From Magicicada septendecula (lineage: Eukaryota; Arthropoda; Insecta; Hemiptera; Cicadidae), in NCBI GenBank assembly GCA_034769895.1, contig CM068367.1, positions 694,184,654-694,248,653 of the forward strand: a stretch of 64,000 nt of DNA, in the 5' to 3' direction. This document shows positions 32,581-47,500 of the stretch, piece by piece. The stretch's first letter is position 1, and every line of letters starts with the position of its first letter. The position numbers were made by a program, and so were the translations under genes. The notes under the pieces are model-generated. The model saw only the letters and a list, made by a program, of their open reading frames with translations, searched no databases and had not been told where the DNA came from.

Positions 32581-35500
32581 ATTCACCTTGACACCAAACA
32601 AGCAGAGAACGTAGTACACGGTGCTTATTCGTTTGAGACTTCACTTTGACACCAAACAAGCAGAGAACGTAGTGCACGGTGCTTATTCGTTTGAGACTTC
32701 ACCATTACACCAAACAAGTAGAGAACGTAGTACACGGTGCTTATTCGTTTGAGAATTCACATTTACAACAAACAAGCAGAGAACGTAGTACACGGTGCTT
32801 ATTCGTTTGAGATTTCACTTTGACAGAAAACAAGCAGAGAACTTAGTGCACGGTGCTTATTCGTTTGATATTTCACCTTGACGCCAAGCATGCAGAGAAC
32901 GTAGTACACGGTGCTTATTCGTTTAATACTTCACCTTGACGCCAAGCATGCAGATAACGTAGTACACTGTGCTTATTCGTTTGATACTTCGCCTTGACAC
33001 CAAACATGCAGAGAACGTAGTACACGGTGCTTATTCGTTTGATACTTCACCTTGACGCCAAGCATGCAGAGAACGTAGTACACGGTGCTTATTCGTTTGA
33101 TACTACACTTTGACACCAAAGAAGCAGAGAACGTAGTACACGGTGCTTATTCGGTTGATACTTCACTTTGACGCCAAGCATGCAGAGAACGTAGTACACG
33201 GTGCTTATTCGTTTGATACTTCACCTTGACGCCAAGCATGCAGAGAACGTAGTACACGGTGCTTATTCGTTTGAAACTTCACTTTGACACCATGCATGCA
33301 GAGAACGTAGTACACGGTGCTAATTCGTATGATACTTCACTTTGACAACAAACAAGCAGAGAACGTAGTACACGATGCTTAATCGTTTGATAATACACTT
33401 TGACGCCAAGCATGCAGAGAACGTAGTACACGGTGCTTAATCGTTTGATAATTCACTTTCACGCCAAGCATGCAGAGAACGTAGTGCACGGTGCTTATTC
33501 GTTTGATACTTCACCTTGACGCCAAGCATGCAGAGAACGTACTACACGGTGCTTATTCGTTTGAAAATTCACTTTGACACCAAACAAGCAGAGACGGTAG
33601 TACGCGGTGCTTATTCGTTTTATACTTCACCTTGACGCCAAGCATGCAGAGAACGTAGTACACGGTGCTTATTCGTTTGATATTTCGCCTTGACACCAAA
33701 CAAGCAGAGAACGTAGTACACGGTGCTTATTCGTTTGATACTTCACACTGACGCCAAGCATGCAGAGAATGTAGTACACTGTGCTTATTCGTTTGATACG
33801 TCACTTTGACACCAAACAAGGAGAGAACGTAGTACATGGTGCTTATTCGTTTGATACTTCACCTTGACGCCAAGCATGCAGAGAACGTAGTACACGGTGC
33901 TTATTCGTTTGATATTTCGCCTTGACACCAAACAAGCAGACAACGTAGTGCACGGTGCTTATTCGTTTGATATTTCACGTTGACGCCAAGCATGCAGAGA
34001 ACGTAGTGAACGGTACTGATTCGTTTGATATTTCACTTTGACGCCAAGCATGCAGAGAACGTAGTACACGGTGCTTATTCGTTTTATACTTCACCTTGAC
34101 GCCAAGCATGCAGAGAACGTAGTACACGGTGATTATTCGTTTGATATTTCGCCTTGACACGAAACAAGCAGAGAACGTAGTACACGGTGCTTATCCGTTT
34201 GATACTTCACACTGACGCCAAGCATGCAGAGAACGTAGTACACTGTGCTTATTCATTTGATACTTCACCTTGACACCAAACAAGCAGAGAACGTAGTACA
34301 TGGTGCTTATCCGTTTGATATTTCACCTTGACGCCAAGCATGCAGAGAACGTAATACACGGTGCTTATTCTTTTGATATTTCGCCTTGACACCAAACAAG
34401 CAGAGAACGTAGTACACGGTGCTTATTCGTTTGATAATTCACCTTGACGCCAAGCATGCAGAGAACGTAGTACACGGTGCTTATTCGTTTGATACTTCGC
34501 CTTGACACCAAACAAGCAGAGAACGTAGTACACGGTGCTTATTCGTTTGATATTTCACCTTGACGCCAAGCATGCAGAGAACGTAGTACACTGTGCTTAT
34601 TCGTTTGATACTTCACCGTGACACCAAACAAGCAGAAAACGTAGTAGAAGGTGCTTATTCGTTTGATACTTCACCTTGACGCCAAGCATGAAGGGAACGT
34701 AGTACACGGTGCTTATTCGTTTGATACTTCACCTTGACGCCAAGCATGCAGAGAACGTAGTACACGGTGCTTATTCGCTTGATTCTTCACCTTTACAACA
34801 AACAAGGAGGGAACGTAGTGCACGGTGCTTATTTTTTTGAGACTTCACTTTGACAACAAACAAGCAGAGAACGTAGTACACGGTGCTTATTCGTTTGACA
34901 CTTACACATTGACGCCAAACAAGCAGAGAAATTAGTACCCGGTGCTTATTCGCTTGAGACTTCACCTTTACACCAAACAAGCAGGGAACGTAGTGCACGG
35001 TGCTTATTCTTTTGAGATTTCACTTTGACAAAAAGAAGCAGAGAACGTAGTACACGGTGCTTATTCGTTTGAGACTTCACCATTAAACCAAACAAGCAGA
35101 GAACGTATTGCACGGTGCTTATTCGTTTGAGACTTCACCTTTACACCAAACAAGCAGAGAACGTAGTACACGGTGCTTATTCGTTTGAGACTTCACCTTT
35201 ACAACAAACAAGCAGAGAACGTAGTACACGGTGCTATTCGTTTGAGATTTCACCTTTACAACATACAAGCAGAGAACGTAATACACGGTGCTTATTCGTT
35301 TGATACTTCACCTTGACTCCAAGCATGCAGAGAACGTAGGTACACGGTGCTTATTCGTTTGAGACTTCACTTTGACAACAAACAAGCAGAGAACTTAGTA
35401 CACGGTACTTATTTGTTTGAGACTTCACATTTTCACAAGAAACAAACAGAGAAATAGTATACGGTGCTTAGTCGTTTGATACTTCATTTTGACAACAAAC

Positions 35501-38500
35501 AAGCTGAGAACTTAGTGCACGTTGCTTATTCGTTTGATAATTCACCTTGACACCAAACAAGCAGAGAACGTAGTACACGGTGCTTATTCGTTTGAGACTT
35601 CACATTGACACGAAACAAGCAGAGAACGTAGTGCACCGTGCTTATTTGTTCGATTTTTCACCTTGACGCCAAGCATGCAGAGAAAGTAGTACACGGTGCT
35701 TATTCGTTTGATACTTCACCTTGACGCCAAGCATGCAGAGAACGTAGTACCCTGTGCTTATTCGTTCGATATTTCGTCTTGACACCAAACATGCAGAGAA
35801 CGTAGTACACGGTGTTTATTCGTTTGATAATTCACCTTGACGCCAAGCATGCAGAGAACGTAGTACACGGTGCTTATTCGTTTGATATTTCACCTTGACG
35901 CCAAGCATACAGAGAACGTAGTACACGGTGCTTATTCGTATGATACTTTACTTTGACACCAAACAAGCAGAAAACGTAGTACACGGTGCTTATTCGTTTA
36001 ATAATTAACTTTGACGCCAAGCATGCAGAGAACGTAGTACACGGTGCTTATTCGATTGATACTTCGCCTTGACACCAAACAAGCAGAGAACGTAGTACAC
36101 GGTGCTTATTCGTTTGATACTTCACCTTGACGCCAAGCATGCAGAGAACCTAGTACACGGTGCTTATTCGTTTGATACTTCACATTGACTCCAAACAAGC
36201 AGAGAAAGTAGTACACGGTGCTTATTCTTTTGAGACTTCACCTTTACAACAAACAAGCAGGGAACGTAGTGCACGGTGCTTATTCTTTTGAGATTTCACT
36301 TTGAAAAAAAAAAGCAGAGAACGTAGTACACGGTGCTTATTCGTTTGAGACTTCACCATTAAACCAAACAAGGAGAGAACGTATTGCACGGTGCTTATTC
36401 GTTTGAGACTACACCTGTACACCAAACAAGCAGAGAAAGTAGTACACGGTGCTTATTCGTTTGAGACTTCACCTTTACAACAAACAAGCAGAGAACGTAG
36501 TACACGGTGCTATTCGTTTGAGATTTCACATTTACAACATACAAGCAGAGAACGTAATACACGGTGCTTATTCGTTTGATACTTCACCTTGACTCCAAGC
36601 ATGCAGAGAACGTAGGTACACGGTGCTTATTCGTTTGAGACTTCACTTTGACAACAAACAATCAGAGAACTTAGTACACGGTGCTTATTTTTTTGAGACT
36701 TCATATTTTCACAAGAAACAAGTAGAGAAAATAGTACACGGTGCTTAGTGGTTTGATACTTCATTTTGACAACAAACAAGCAGAGAACGTAGTGCTCGTT
36801 GCTTATTCGTTTGATAATTCACCTTGACACCAAACAAGCAGAGAACATAGTGCACCGTGCTTATTTGTTCGATAGTTCACCTTGACGCCAAGCATGCAGA
36901 GAACGTAGTACACCGTGCTTTTTCGTTTGATACTTCACCTTGACGCCAAGCATGCAGAGAACGTAGTACACTGTGCTTATTCGTTCGATACTTCGCCTTG
37001 ACACCAAACATGCAGAGAACGTAGTACACGGTGTTTATTCGTTTGATAATTCACCTTGACGCCAAGCATGCAGAGAACGTAGTACACGGTGCTTATTCGT
37101 TTGATAATTCACCTTGACGTCAAGCATGCAGAGAACGTTGTACACGGTGCTTATTCGTATGATACTTCACTTTGACACCAAACAAGCAGAGAACGTAGTA
37201 CACGGTGCTTATTCGTTTGATACTTCACTTTGACAACAAACAAGCAGAGAACGTAGTACACTATGCTTAATCGTTTGATAATTCACTTTGACGCCAAGCA
37301 TGCAGAGAACGTAGTACACGGTACTTATTCGTTTGATATTTCACCTTGACGCCAAGCATGCAGAGAACGTAGTACACGGTGCTTATTCGTTTGATATTCA
37401 CTTTGCCACCAAACAAGCAGAGAACATTGTACACGGTGCTTATTCGTTTGGTACTTCACCTTGACGCCAAGCATGCAGAGAACGTAGTACACGGTGCTTA
37501 ATCGTTTGATATTTCACCTTGACGCCAAGCATGCCGAGAACGTAGAACACGGTGCTTATTCGTTTGATACTTCTCCTTGACGCCAAGCATGCAGAGAACA
37601 TAGTACACGATGCTTATTCGTTTGATACTTCACTTTGACACCAAACAAGCAGAGACCGTAGTACATGGTGCTTATTCATTTGATACTTCACCGTGCCGCC
37701 AAGCATACAGGGAACGGAGTACACGGTTTTTATTCGTTACATACTTCACCTTGACGCCAAGCATGCAGAGAACATAGTACACGGTGCTTATTCGTTTGAT
37801 ACTTCACCTTGACGCCAAGCATGCAGAGAACGTAGTACACGGTGCTTATTCGTTTGATAGTACACTTTGACACCAAAGAAGCAGAGAACGTAGTACACGG
37901 TGCTTATTCGTTTGATACTTCACTTTGACGCCAAGCATGCAGAGAACATAGTACACGGTGCTTATTCGTTTGATACCTCACCTTGACGCCAAGCATGCAG
38001 AGAACGTAGTACACGGTGCTTATTCGTTTGAAACTTCACTTTGACACCATGCATGCAGAGAACGTAGTACACGGTGCTAATTCGTATGATACTGCACTTT
38101 GACAACAAACAAGCAGAGAACGTAGTACACGGTGCTTAATCGTTTGATAATTCACTTTCACGCCAAGCATGCAGAGAACGTAGTACACGGTGCTTATTCG
38201 TTTGATACTTCACCTTGACGCCAAGCATGCAGAGAACGTAGTACACGGTGCTTATTCGTTTGATAATTCACTTTGACACCAAACAAGCAGAGAACTTAGT
38301 ACACGGTGCTTATTCGTTTGATACTTCACACTGACACCAAGCATGTAGAGAACGTAGTACACTGTGCTTATTCGTTTGTTACTTCACCTTGACACCAAAC
38401 AAGCAGAGAACGTAGTACATGGTGCTTATTCGTTTGATACTTCACCTTGACGACAAGCATGCAGAGAACGTAGTACACGATGCTTATTCGTTTGATACTT

Positions 38501-41500
38501 CGCCTTGACACCAAACAAGCAGACAACGTAGTACACGGTGCTTATTCTTTTGATATTTCACGTTGACGCCAAGCATGCAGAGAACGTAGTGAACGGTCCT
38601 GATTCGTTTGATATTTCACTTTGACGCCAAGCATGCAGAGAACGTAGTACACGGTGCTTATTCGTTTTATACTTCACCTTGACGCCAAGCATGCAGAGAA
38701 CGTAGTACACGGTGATTATTCGTTTGATATTTCGCCTTGACACCAAACAAGCAGAGAACGTAGTACACGGTGCTTATTCGTTTGATACTCCACACTGACG
38801 CCAAGAATGCAGAGAACGTATTACACTGTGCTTATTCATTTGATACTTCACCTTGACACCAAACAAGCAGAGAACGTAGTACATGGTGCTTATCCGTTTG
38901 ATATTTCACCTTGACGCCAAGCATGCAGAGAACTTAATACACGGTGCTTATTCTTTTGATACTTCGCCTTGACACCAAACAAGCGGAGAACGTAGTACAC
39001 GGTTCTTATTCGTTTGATAATTCACCTTGACGCCAAGCATGCAGAGAACGTAGTACACGGTGCTTATTCGTTTGATACTTCGCCTTGACACCAAACAAGC
39101 AGAGAACGTAGTACACGGTGCTTATTCGTTTGATATATCACCTTGACGCCAAGCATGCAGAGACCATAGTACACTGTGCTTATTCGTTTGATACTTCACC
39201 GTGACACCAAACAAGCAGAGAACGTAGTAGAAGGTGCTTATCCGTTTGATACTTCACCTTGACGCCAAGCATGAAGGGAACGTAGTACACGGTGCTTATT
39301 CATTTGATACTTCACCTTGACGCCAAGCATGCAGACAACGTAGTACACGGTGCTTATTCGCTTGATTCTTCACCTTTACAACAAACAAGGAGGGAACGTA
39401 GTGCACGGTGCTTAATTTTTTGAGACTTCACTTTGACAACAAACAAGCAGAGAACGTAGTACACGTTGCTTATTCGTTTGACACTTACACATTGACGCCA
39501 AACAAGCAGAGAAATTAGTACCCGGTGCTTATTCGCTTGAGACTTCACCTTTACACCAAACAAGCAGGGAACGTAGTGCACGGTGCTTATTCTTTTGAGA
39601 TTTCACTTTGACAAAAAGAAGCAGAGAACGTAGTACACGGTGCTTATTCGTTTGAGACTTCACCATTAAACCAAACAAGCAGAGAACGTATTGCACGGTG
39701 CTTATTCGTTTGAGACTTCACCTTTATACCAAACAAGCAGAGAACGTAGTACACGGTGCTTATTCGTTTGAGACTTCACCTTTACAACAAACAAGCAGAG
39801 AACGTAGTACACGGTGCTATTCGTTTGAGATTTCACCTTTACAACATACAAGCGGAGAACGTAATAGACGGTGCTTATTCGTTTGATACTTCACCTTGAC
39901 TCCAAGCATGCAGAGAACGTAGGTACACGGTGCTTATTCGTTTGAGACTTCACTTTGACAACAAACAAGCAGAGAACTTAGTACACGGTGCTTATTTGTT
40001 TGAGACTTCACATTTTCACAAGAAACAAGCAGAGAAAATAGTACACGGTGCTTAGTGGTTTGATACTTCATTTTGACAACAAACAAGCAGAGAACGTAGT
40101 GCACGTTGCTTATTCGTTTGATAATTCACCTTGACACCAAACAAGCAGAGAACGTAGTGCACCGTGCTTATTTGTTCGATAGTTCACCTTGACGCCAAGC
40201 ATGCAGAGAACGTAGTACACCGTGCTTTTTCATTTGATACTTCACCTTGACGCCAAGCATGCAGAGAACGTAGTACACTGTGCTTATTCGTTCGATACTT
40301 CGCCTTGACACCAAACATGCAGAGAACGTAGTACACGGTGTTTATTCGTTTGATAATTCACCTTGACGCCAAGCATGCAGAGAACGTAGTACACGGTGCT
40401 TATTCGTTTGATACTTCACCTTGACGCCAAGCATGCAGAGAACGTAGTACACGGTGCTTATTCGTATGATACTTCACTTTGACACCAAACAAGCAGAGAA
40501 CGTAGAACACGGTGCTTATTCGTTTGATACTTCACTTTGACGCCAAGCATGCAGAGAACGTAGTATACGGTACTTATTCGTTTGATACTTCACCTTGACG
40601 CCAAGCATGCAGAGAACGTAGTACACGGTGCTTATTCGTTTGATACTTCACTTTGCCACCAAACAAGCAGAGAACATTGTGCACGGTGCTTATTCGTTTG
40701 GTACTTCACCTTGACGCCAAGCATGCAGAGAACGTAGTACACGGTGCTTAATCGTTTGACATTTCACCTTGATGCCAAGCATGCAGAGAACGTAGAACAC
40801 GGTGCTTATTCGTTTGATACTTCTCCTTGACGCCAAGCATGCAGAGAACATAGTACACGATGCTTATTCGTTTGATACTTCACTTTGACAACAAGCATGC
40901 AGAGAACGTAGTACACGGTGCTTATTCGTTTTATACTTCACCTTGACGCCAAGCATGCAGAGAACGTAGTACACGGTGCTTATTCGTTTGATATTTCGCC
41001 TTGACACCAAACAAGCAGAGAACGTAGTACACGGTGCTTATTCGTTTGATACTCCACACTGACGCCAAGCATGCAGAGAACGTATTACACTGTGCTTATT
41101 CTTTTGATACTTCGCCTTGACACCAAACAAGCAGAGAACGTAGTACACGGTGCTTATTCGTTTGATAATTCACCTTGACGCCAAACATGCAGAGAACGTA
41201 GTACACGGTGCTTATTCTTTTGATACTTCGCCTTGACACCAAAGAAGCAGAGAACGTAGTACACTGTGCTTATTCGTTTGATATATCACCTTGACGCCAA
41301 GCATGCAGAGAACGTGGTACACTGTGCTTATTCGTTTGATATTTCACCGTGACACCAAACAAGCAGAGAACGTAGTAGAAGGTGCTTATCTGTTTGATAC
41401 TTCACCTTGACGCCAAGCATGAAGCGAACGTAGTACACGGTGCTTATTCATTTGATAATTCACCTTGACGCCAAGCATGCAGACAACGTAGTACACGGTG

Positions 41501-44500
41501 CTTATTCGCTTGATTCTTCACCTTTACAACAAACAAGGAGGGAACGTAGTGCACGGTGCTTATTTTTTTGAGACTTCACTTTGACAACAAACAAGCAGAG
41601 AACGTAGTACACGTTGCTTATTCGTTTGACACTTACACATTGACGCCAAACAAGCAGAGAAATTAGTACCCGGTGCTTATTCGCTTGAGACTTCACCTTT
41701 ACACCAAACAAGCAGGGAACGTAGTGCACGGTGCTTATTCTTTTGAGATTTCACATTGAAAAAAAGAAGCAGAGAACGTAGTACACGGTGCTTATTCGTT
41801 TGAGACTTCACCATTAAACCAAACAAGCAGAGAACGTATTGCACGGTGCTTATTCGTTTGAGACTTCACCTTTATACCAAACAAGCAGAGAACGTAGTAC
41901 ACGGTGCTTATTCGTTTGAGACTTCACCTTTACAACAAACAAGCAGAGAACGTAGTACACGGTGCTATTCGTTTGAGATTTCACCTTTACAACATACAAG
42001 CAGGGAACGTAATAGACGGTGCTTATTCGTTTGATACTTCACCTTGACTCCAAGCATGCAGAGAACGTAGGTACATGGTGCTTATTCGTTTGAGACTTCA
42101 CTTTGACAACAAACAAGCAGAGAACTTAGTACACGGTACTTATTTGTTTGAGACTTCACATTTTCACAAGAAACAAACAGAGAAATAGTACACGGTGCTT
42201 AGTCGTTTGATACTTCACCTTGACGCCAAGCATGCAGAAAACGTAGAACACGGTGCTTATTCGTTTGATACTTCTCCTTGACGCCAAGCATGCAGAGAAC
42301 ACAGTACACGATGCTTATTCGTTTGATACTTCACTTTGACACCAAACAAGCAGAGAACGTAGTACACGGTGCTTATTCGTTTGATACTTCACTTTGCCAC
42401 CAAACAAGCAGAGAACATTGTGCACGGTGCTTATTCGTTTGGTACTTCACCTTGACGCCAAGCATGCAGAGAACGTAGTACACGGTGCTTAATCGTTTGA
42501 TATTTCACCTTGACGCCAAGCATGCAGAGAACGTAGAACACGGTGCTTATCCGTTTGATACTTTTCCTTGACGCCAAGCATGCAGAGAACACAGTACACG
42601 ATGCTTATTCGTTTGATACTTCACTTTGACACCAAAAAAGCAGAGAAAATAGTACACGGTGCTTATTCATTTGATAATTCACCGTGCCGCCAAGCATGCA
42701 GGGAACGGAGTACACGGTTTTTCTTCGTTACATACTTCACCTTGACGCCAAGCATGCAGAGAACGTAGTACACGGTGCTTATTCGTTTGAAACTTCACTT
42801 TGACACCAAGCATGCAGAGAACGTAGTACACGGTGCTTATTCGTTTTATAATTCACCTTGACGCCAAGCATGCAGAGAACGTAGTACACGGTGATTATTC
42901 GTTTGATATTTCGCCTTGACACCAAACAAGCAGAGAACGTAGTACACGGTGCTTATTCGTTTGATACTCCACACTGACGCCAAGCATGCAGAAAACGTAT
43001 TACACTGTGCTTATTCATTTGATACTTCACCTTGACACCAAACAAGCAGAGAACGTAGTACATGGTGCTTATCCGTTTGATATTTCACCTTGACGCCAAG
43101 CATGCAGAGAACTTAATACACGGTGCTTATTCTTTTGATACTTCGCCTTGACACCATACAAGCAGAGAACGTAGTACACGGTGCTTATTCGTTTGATAAT
43201 TCACCTTGACGCCAAGCATGCAGAGAACGTAGTACACGGTGCTTATTCGTTTGATATTTCGCCTTGACACCAAAAAAAGCAGAGAACGTAGTACACGGTG
43301 CTTATTCGTTTGATACTCCACACTGACGCCAAGCATGCCGAGAACGTATTACACTGTGCTTATTCATTTGATACTTCACCTTGACACCAAACAAGCAGAG
43401 AACCTAGTACATGGTGCTTATCCGTTTGATATTTCACCTTGACGCCAAGCATGCAGAGAACTTAATACACGGTGCTTATTCTTTTGATACTTCGCCTTGA
43501 CACCAAACAAGCAGAGAACGTAGTACACGGTGCTAATTCGTTTGATAATTCACCTTGACGCAAAGCTAGCAGAGAACGTAGTACACGGTGCTTATTCGTT
43601 TGTTACTTCGCCTTGACACCAAACAAGCAGAGAACGTAGTACACGGTGCTTATTCGTTTGATATATCACCTTGACGCCAAGCATGCAGAGAACGTAGTAC
43701 ACTGTGCTTATTCGTTTGATACTTCACCGTGACACCAAACAAGCAGAGAACGTAGTAGAAGGTGCTTATCCGTTTGATACTTCACCTTGACGCCAAGCAT
43801 GAAGGGAACGTAGTACACGGTGCTTATTCATTTGATACTTCACCTTGACGCCAAGCATGCAGACAACGTAGTACACGGTGCTTATTCGCTTGATTCTTCA
43901 CCTTTACAACAAACAAGGAGGGAACGTAGTGCACGGTGCTTATTTATTTGAGACTTCACTTTGACAACAAACAAGCAGAGAACGTAGTACACGTTGCTTA
44001 TTCGTTTGACACTTACACATTGACGCCAAACAAGCAGAGAAATTAGTACCCGGTGCTTATTCGCTTGAGACTTCACCTTTACACCAAACAAGCAGGGAAC
44101 GTAGTGCACGGTGCTTATTCTTTTGAGATTTCACTTTGACAAAAAGAAGCAGAGAACGTAGTACACGGTGCTTATTCGTTTGAGACTTCACCATTAAACC
44201 AAACAAGCAGAGAACGTATTGCACGGTGCTTATTCGTTTGAGACTTCACCTTTACACCAAACAAGCAGAGAACGTAGTACACGGTGCTTATTCGTTTGAG
44301 ACTTCACCTTTACAACAAACAAGCAGAGAACGTAGTACACGGTGCTATTCGTTTGAGATTTCACCTTTACAACATACAAGCAGAGAACGTAATAGACGGT
44401 GCTTATTCGTTTGATACTTCACCTTGACTCCAAGCATGCAGAGAACGTAGGTACACGGTGCTTATTCGTTTGAGACTTCACTTTGACAACAAACAAGCAG

Positions 44501-47500
44501 AGAACTTAGTACACGGTACTTATTTGTTTGAGACTTCACATTTTTACAAGAAACAAACAGAGAAATAGTACACGGTGCTTAGTCGTTTGATATTTCACCT
44601 TGACGCCAAGCATACAAAGAACGTAGTACACGGTGCTTATTCGTATGATACTTCAATTTGACACCAAACAAGCAGAGAACGTAGTACACGGTGCTTATTC
44701 GTTTGAGACTTCACCATTAAACCAAACAAGCAGAGAACGTACTGCACGGTGCTTATTCGTTTGATAATTCACCTTGACGCCAAGCATGCAGAGAACGTAG
44801 TACACGGTGCTTATTCGTTTGATATTTCACCTTGACGCCAAGCATACAAAGAACGTAGTACACGGTGCTTATTCGTATGATACTTCACTTTGACACCAAA
44901 CAAGCAGAGAACGTAGTACACGGTGCTTATTCGTTTAATAATTAACTTTGACGCCAAGCATGCAGAGAACGTAGTACACGGTGCTTATTCGATTGATACT
45001 TCGCCTTGACACCAAACAAGCAGAGAACGTAGTACACGGTGCTTATTCTTTTGATACTTCACCTTGACGCCAAGCATGCAGAGAACGTAGTACACGGTGC
45101 TTACTCATTTGATACTTCACCTTTACACCAAACAAGGAGGGAACGTAGTGCACGGTGCTTATACTTTTGAGACCTCACTTTGACAACAAACAAGCAGAGA
45201 ACGTAGTACACGGTGCTTATTCGTTTGATACTTCACATTGACTCCAAACAAGCAGAGAAAGTAGTACACGGTGCTTATTCTTTTGAGACTTCACCTTTAC
45301 ACCAAACAAGCAGGGAACGTAGTGCACGGTGCTTATTCTTTTAAGATTTCACTTTGAAAAAAAAAAAGCAGAGAACGTAGTACACGGTGCTTATTCGTTT
45401 GAGACTTCACCATTAAACCAAACAAGGAGAGAACGTATTGCACGGTGCTTATTCGTTTGAGACTTCACCTGTACACCAAACAAGCAGAGAAAGTAGTACA
45501 CGGTGCTTATTCGTTTGAGACTTCACCTTTACAACAAACAAGCAGAGAACGCAGTACACGGTGCTATTCGTTTGAGATTTCACATTTACAACATACAAGC
45601 AGAGAACGTAATATACGGTGCTTATTCGTTTGGTACTTCACCTTGACTCCAAGCATGCAGAGAACGTAGGTACACGGTGCTTATTCGTTTGAGACTTCAC
45701 TTTGACAACAAACAATCACAGAACTTAGTACACGGTGCTTATTTTTTTGAGACTTCACATTTTCACAAGAAACAAGTAGAGAAAATAGTACACGGTGCTT
45801 AGTGGTTTGTTACTTCATTTTGACAACAAACAAGCAGAGAACGTAGTGCTCGTTGCTTATTCGTTTGATAATTCACCTTGACACCAAACAAGCAGAGAAC
45901 ATAGTGCACCGTGCTTATTTGTTCGATAGTTCACCTTGACGCCAAGCATGCAGAGAACGTAGTACACCGTGCTTTTTCGTTTGATACTTCACCTTGACGC
46001 CAAGCATGCAGAGAACGTAGTACACTGTGCTTATTCGTTCGATACTTCGCCTTGCCATCAAACATGCAGAGAACGTAGTACACGGTGTTTATTCGTTTGA
46101 TAATTCACCTTGACGCCAAGCATGCAGAGAACGTAGTACACGGTGCTTATTCGTTTGATACTTCACCTTGACGTCAAGCATGCAGAGAACGTAGTACACG
46201 GTGCTTATTCGTATGATACTTCACTTTGACACCAAACAAGCAGAGAATGTAGTACACGGTGCTTATTCGTTTGATACTTCACTTTGACAACAAACAAGCA
46301 GGGAACGTAGTACACTATGCTTAATCGTTTGATAATTCACTTTGACGCCAAGCATGCAGTGAACGTAGTACACGGTACTTATTCGTTTGATACTTCACCT
46401 TGACGCCAAGCATGCAGAGAACGTAGTCAACGGTGCTTATTCGTTTGATACTTCACTTTGCCACCAAACAAGCAGAGAACATTGTACACGGTGCTTATTC
46501 GTTTGGTACTTCACCTTGACGCCAAGCATGCAGAGAACGTAGAACACGGTGCTTATTCGTTTTATACTTCTCCTTGACGCCAAGCATGCAGAGAACATAG
46601 TACACGATGCTTATTCGTTTGATACTTCACTTTGACACCAAACAAGCAGAGAACGGAGTACATGGTGCTTATTCATTTGATACTTCACCGTTCCGCCAAG
46701 CATGCAGGGAACGGAGTACACGGTTTTTATTCGTTACATACTTCACCTTGACGCCAAGCATGCAGAGAACGTAGTACACGGTGCTTATTCGTTTGATAAT
46801 TCACCTTGACGCCAAGCATGCAGAGAACGTAGTTCACGGTTCTTATTCGTTTGATACTTCACCATGACGCCAAGCATGCAGAGAACGTAGTACACGGTGC
46901 TTATTCGTTTGATACTACACTTTGACACCAAAGAAGCAGAGAACGTAGTACACGGTGCTTAATCGTTTGATACTTCACTTTGACGCCAAGCATGCAGAGA
47001 ACATAGTACACGGTGCTTATTCGTTTGATACCTCACCTTGACGCCAAGCATGCAGAGAACGTAGTACACGGTGCTTATTCGTTTGAGACTTCACTTTGAC
47101 ACCATGCATGCAGAGAACGTAGTACACGGTGCTAATTCGTATGATACTACACTTTGACAACAAACAAGCAGAGAACGTAGTACACGATACTTAATCGTTT
47201 GATAATTCACTGTGACGCCAAGCATGCAGAGAACGTAGTACACGGTGCTTAATCGTTTGATAATTCACTTTCACGCCAAGCATGCAGAGAACGTAGTACA
47301 CGGTGCTTATTCGTTTGATACTTCACCTTGACGCCAAGCATGCAGAGAACGTAGTACACGGTGCTTATTCGTTTGATAATTCACACTGACGCCAAGCATG
47401 TAGAGAACGTAGTACACTGTGCTTATTCGTTTGATATTTCACGTTGACGCCAAGCATGCAGAGAACGTAGTGAACGGTGCTTATTCGTTTGATACCTCAC

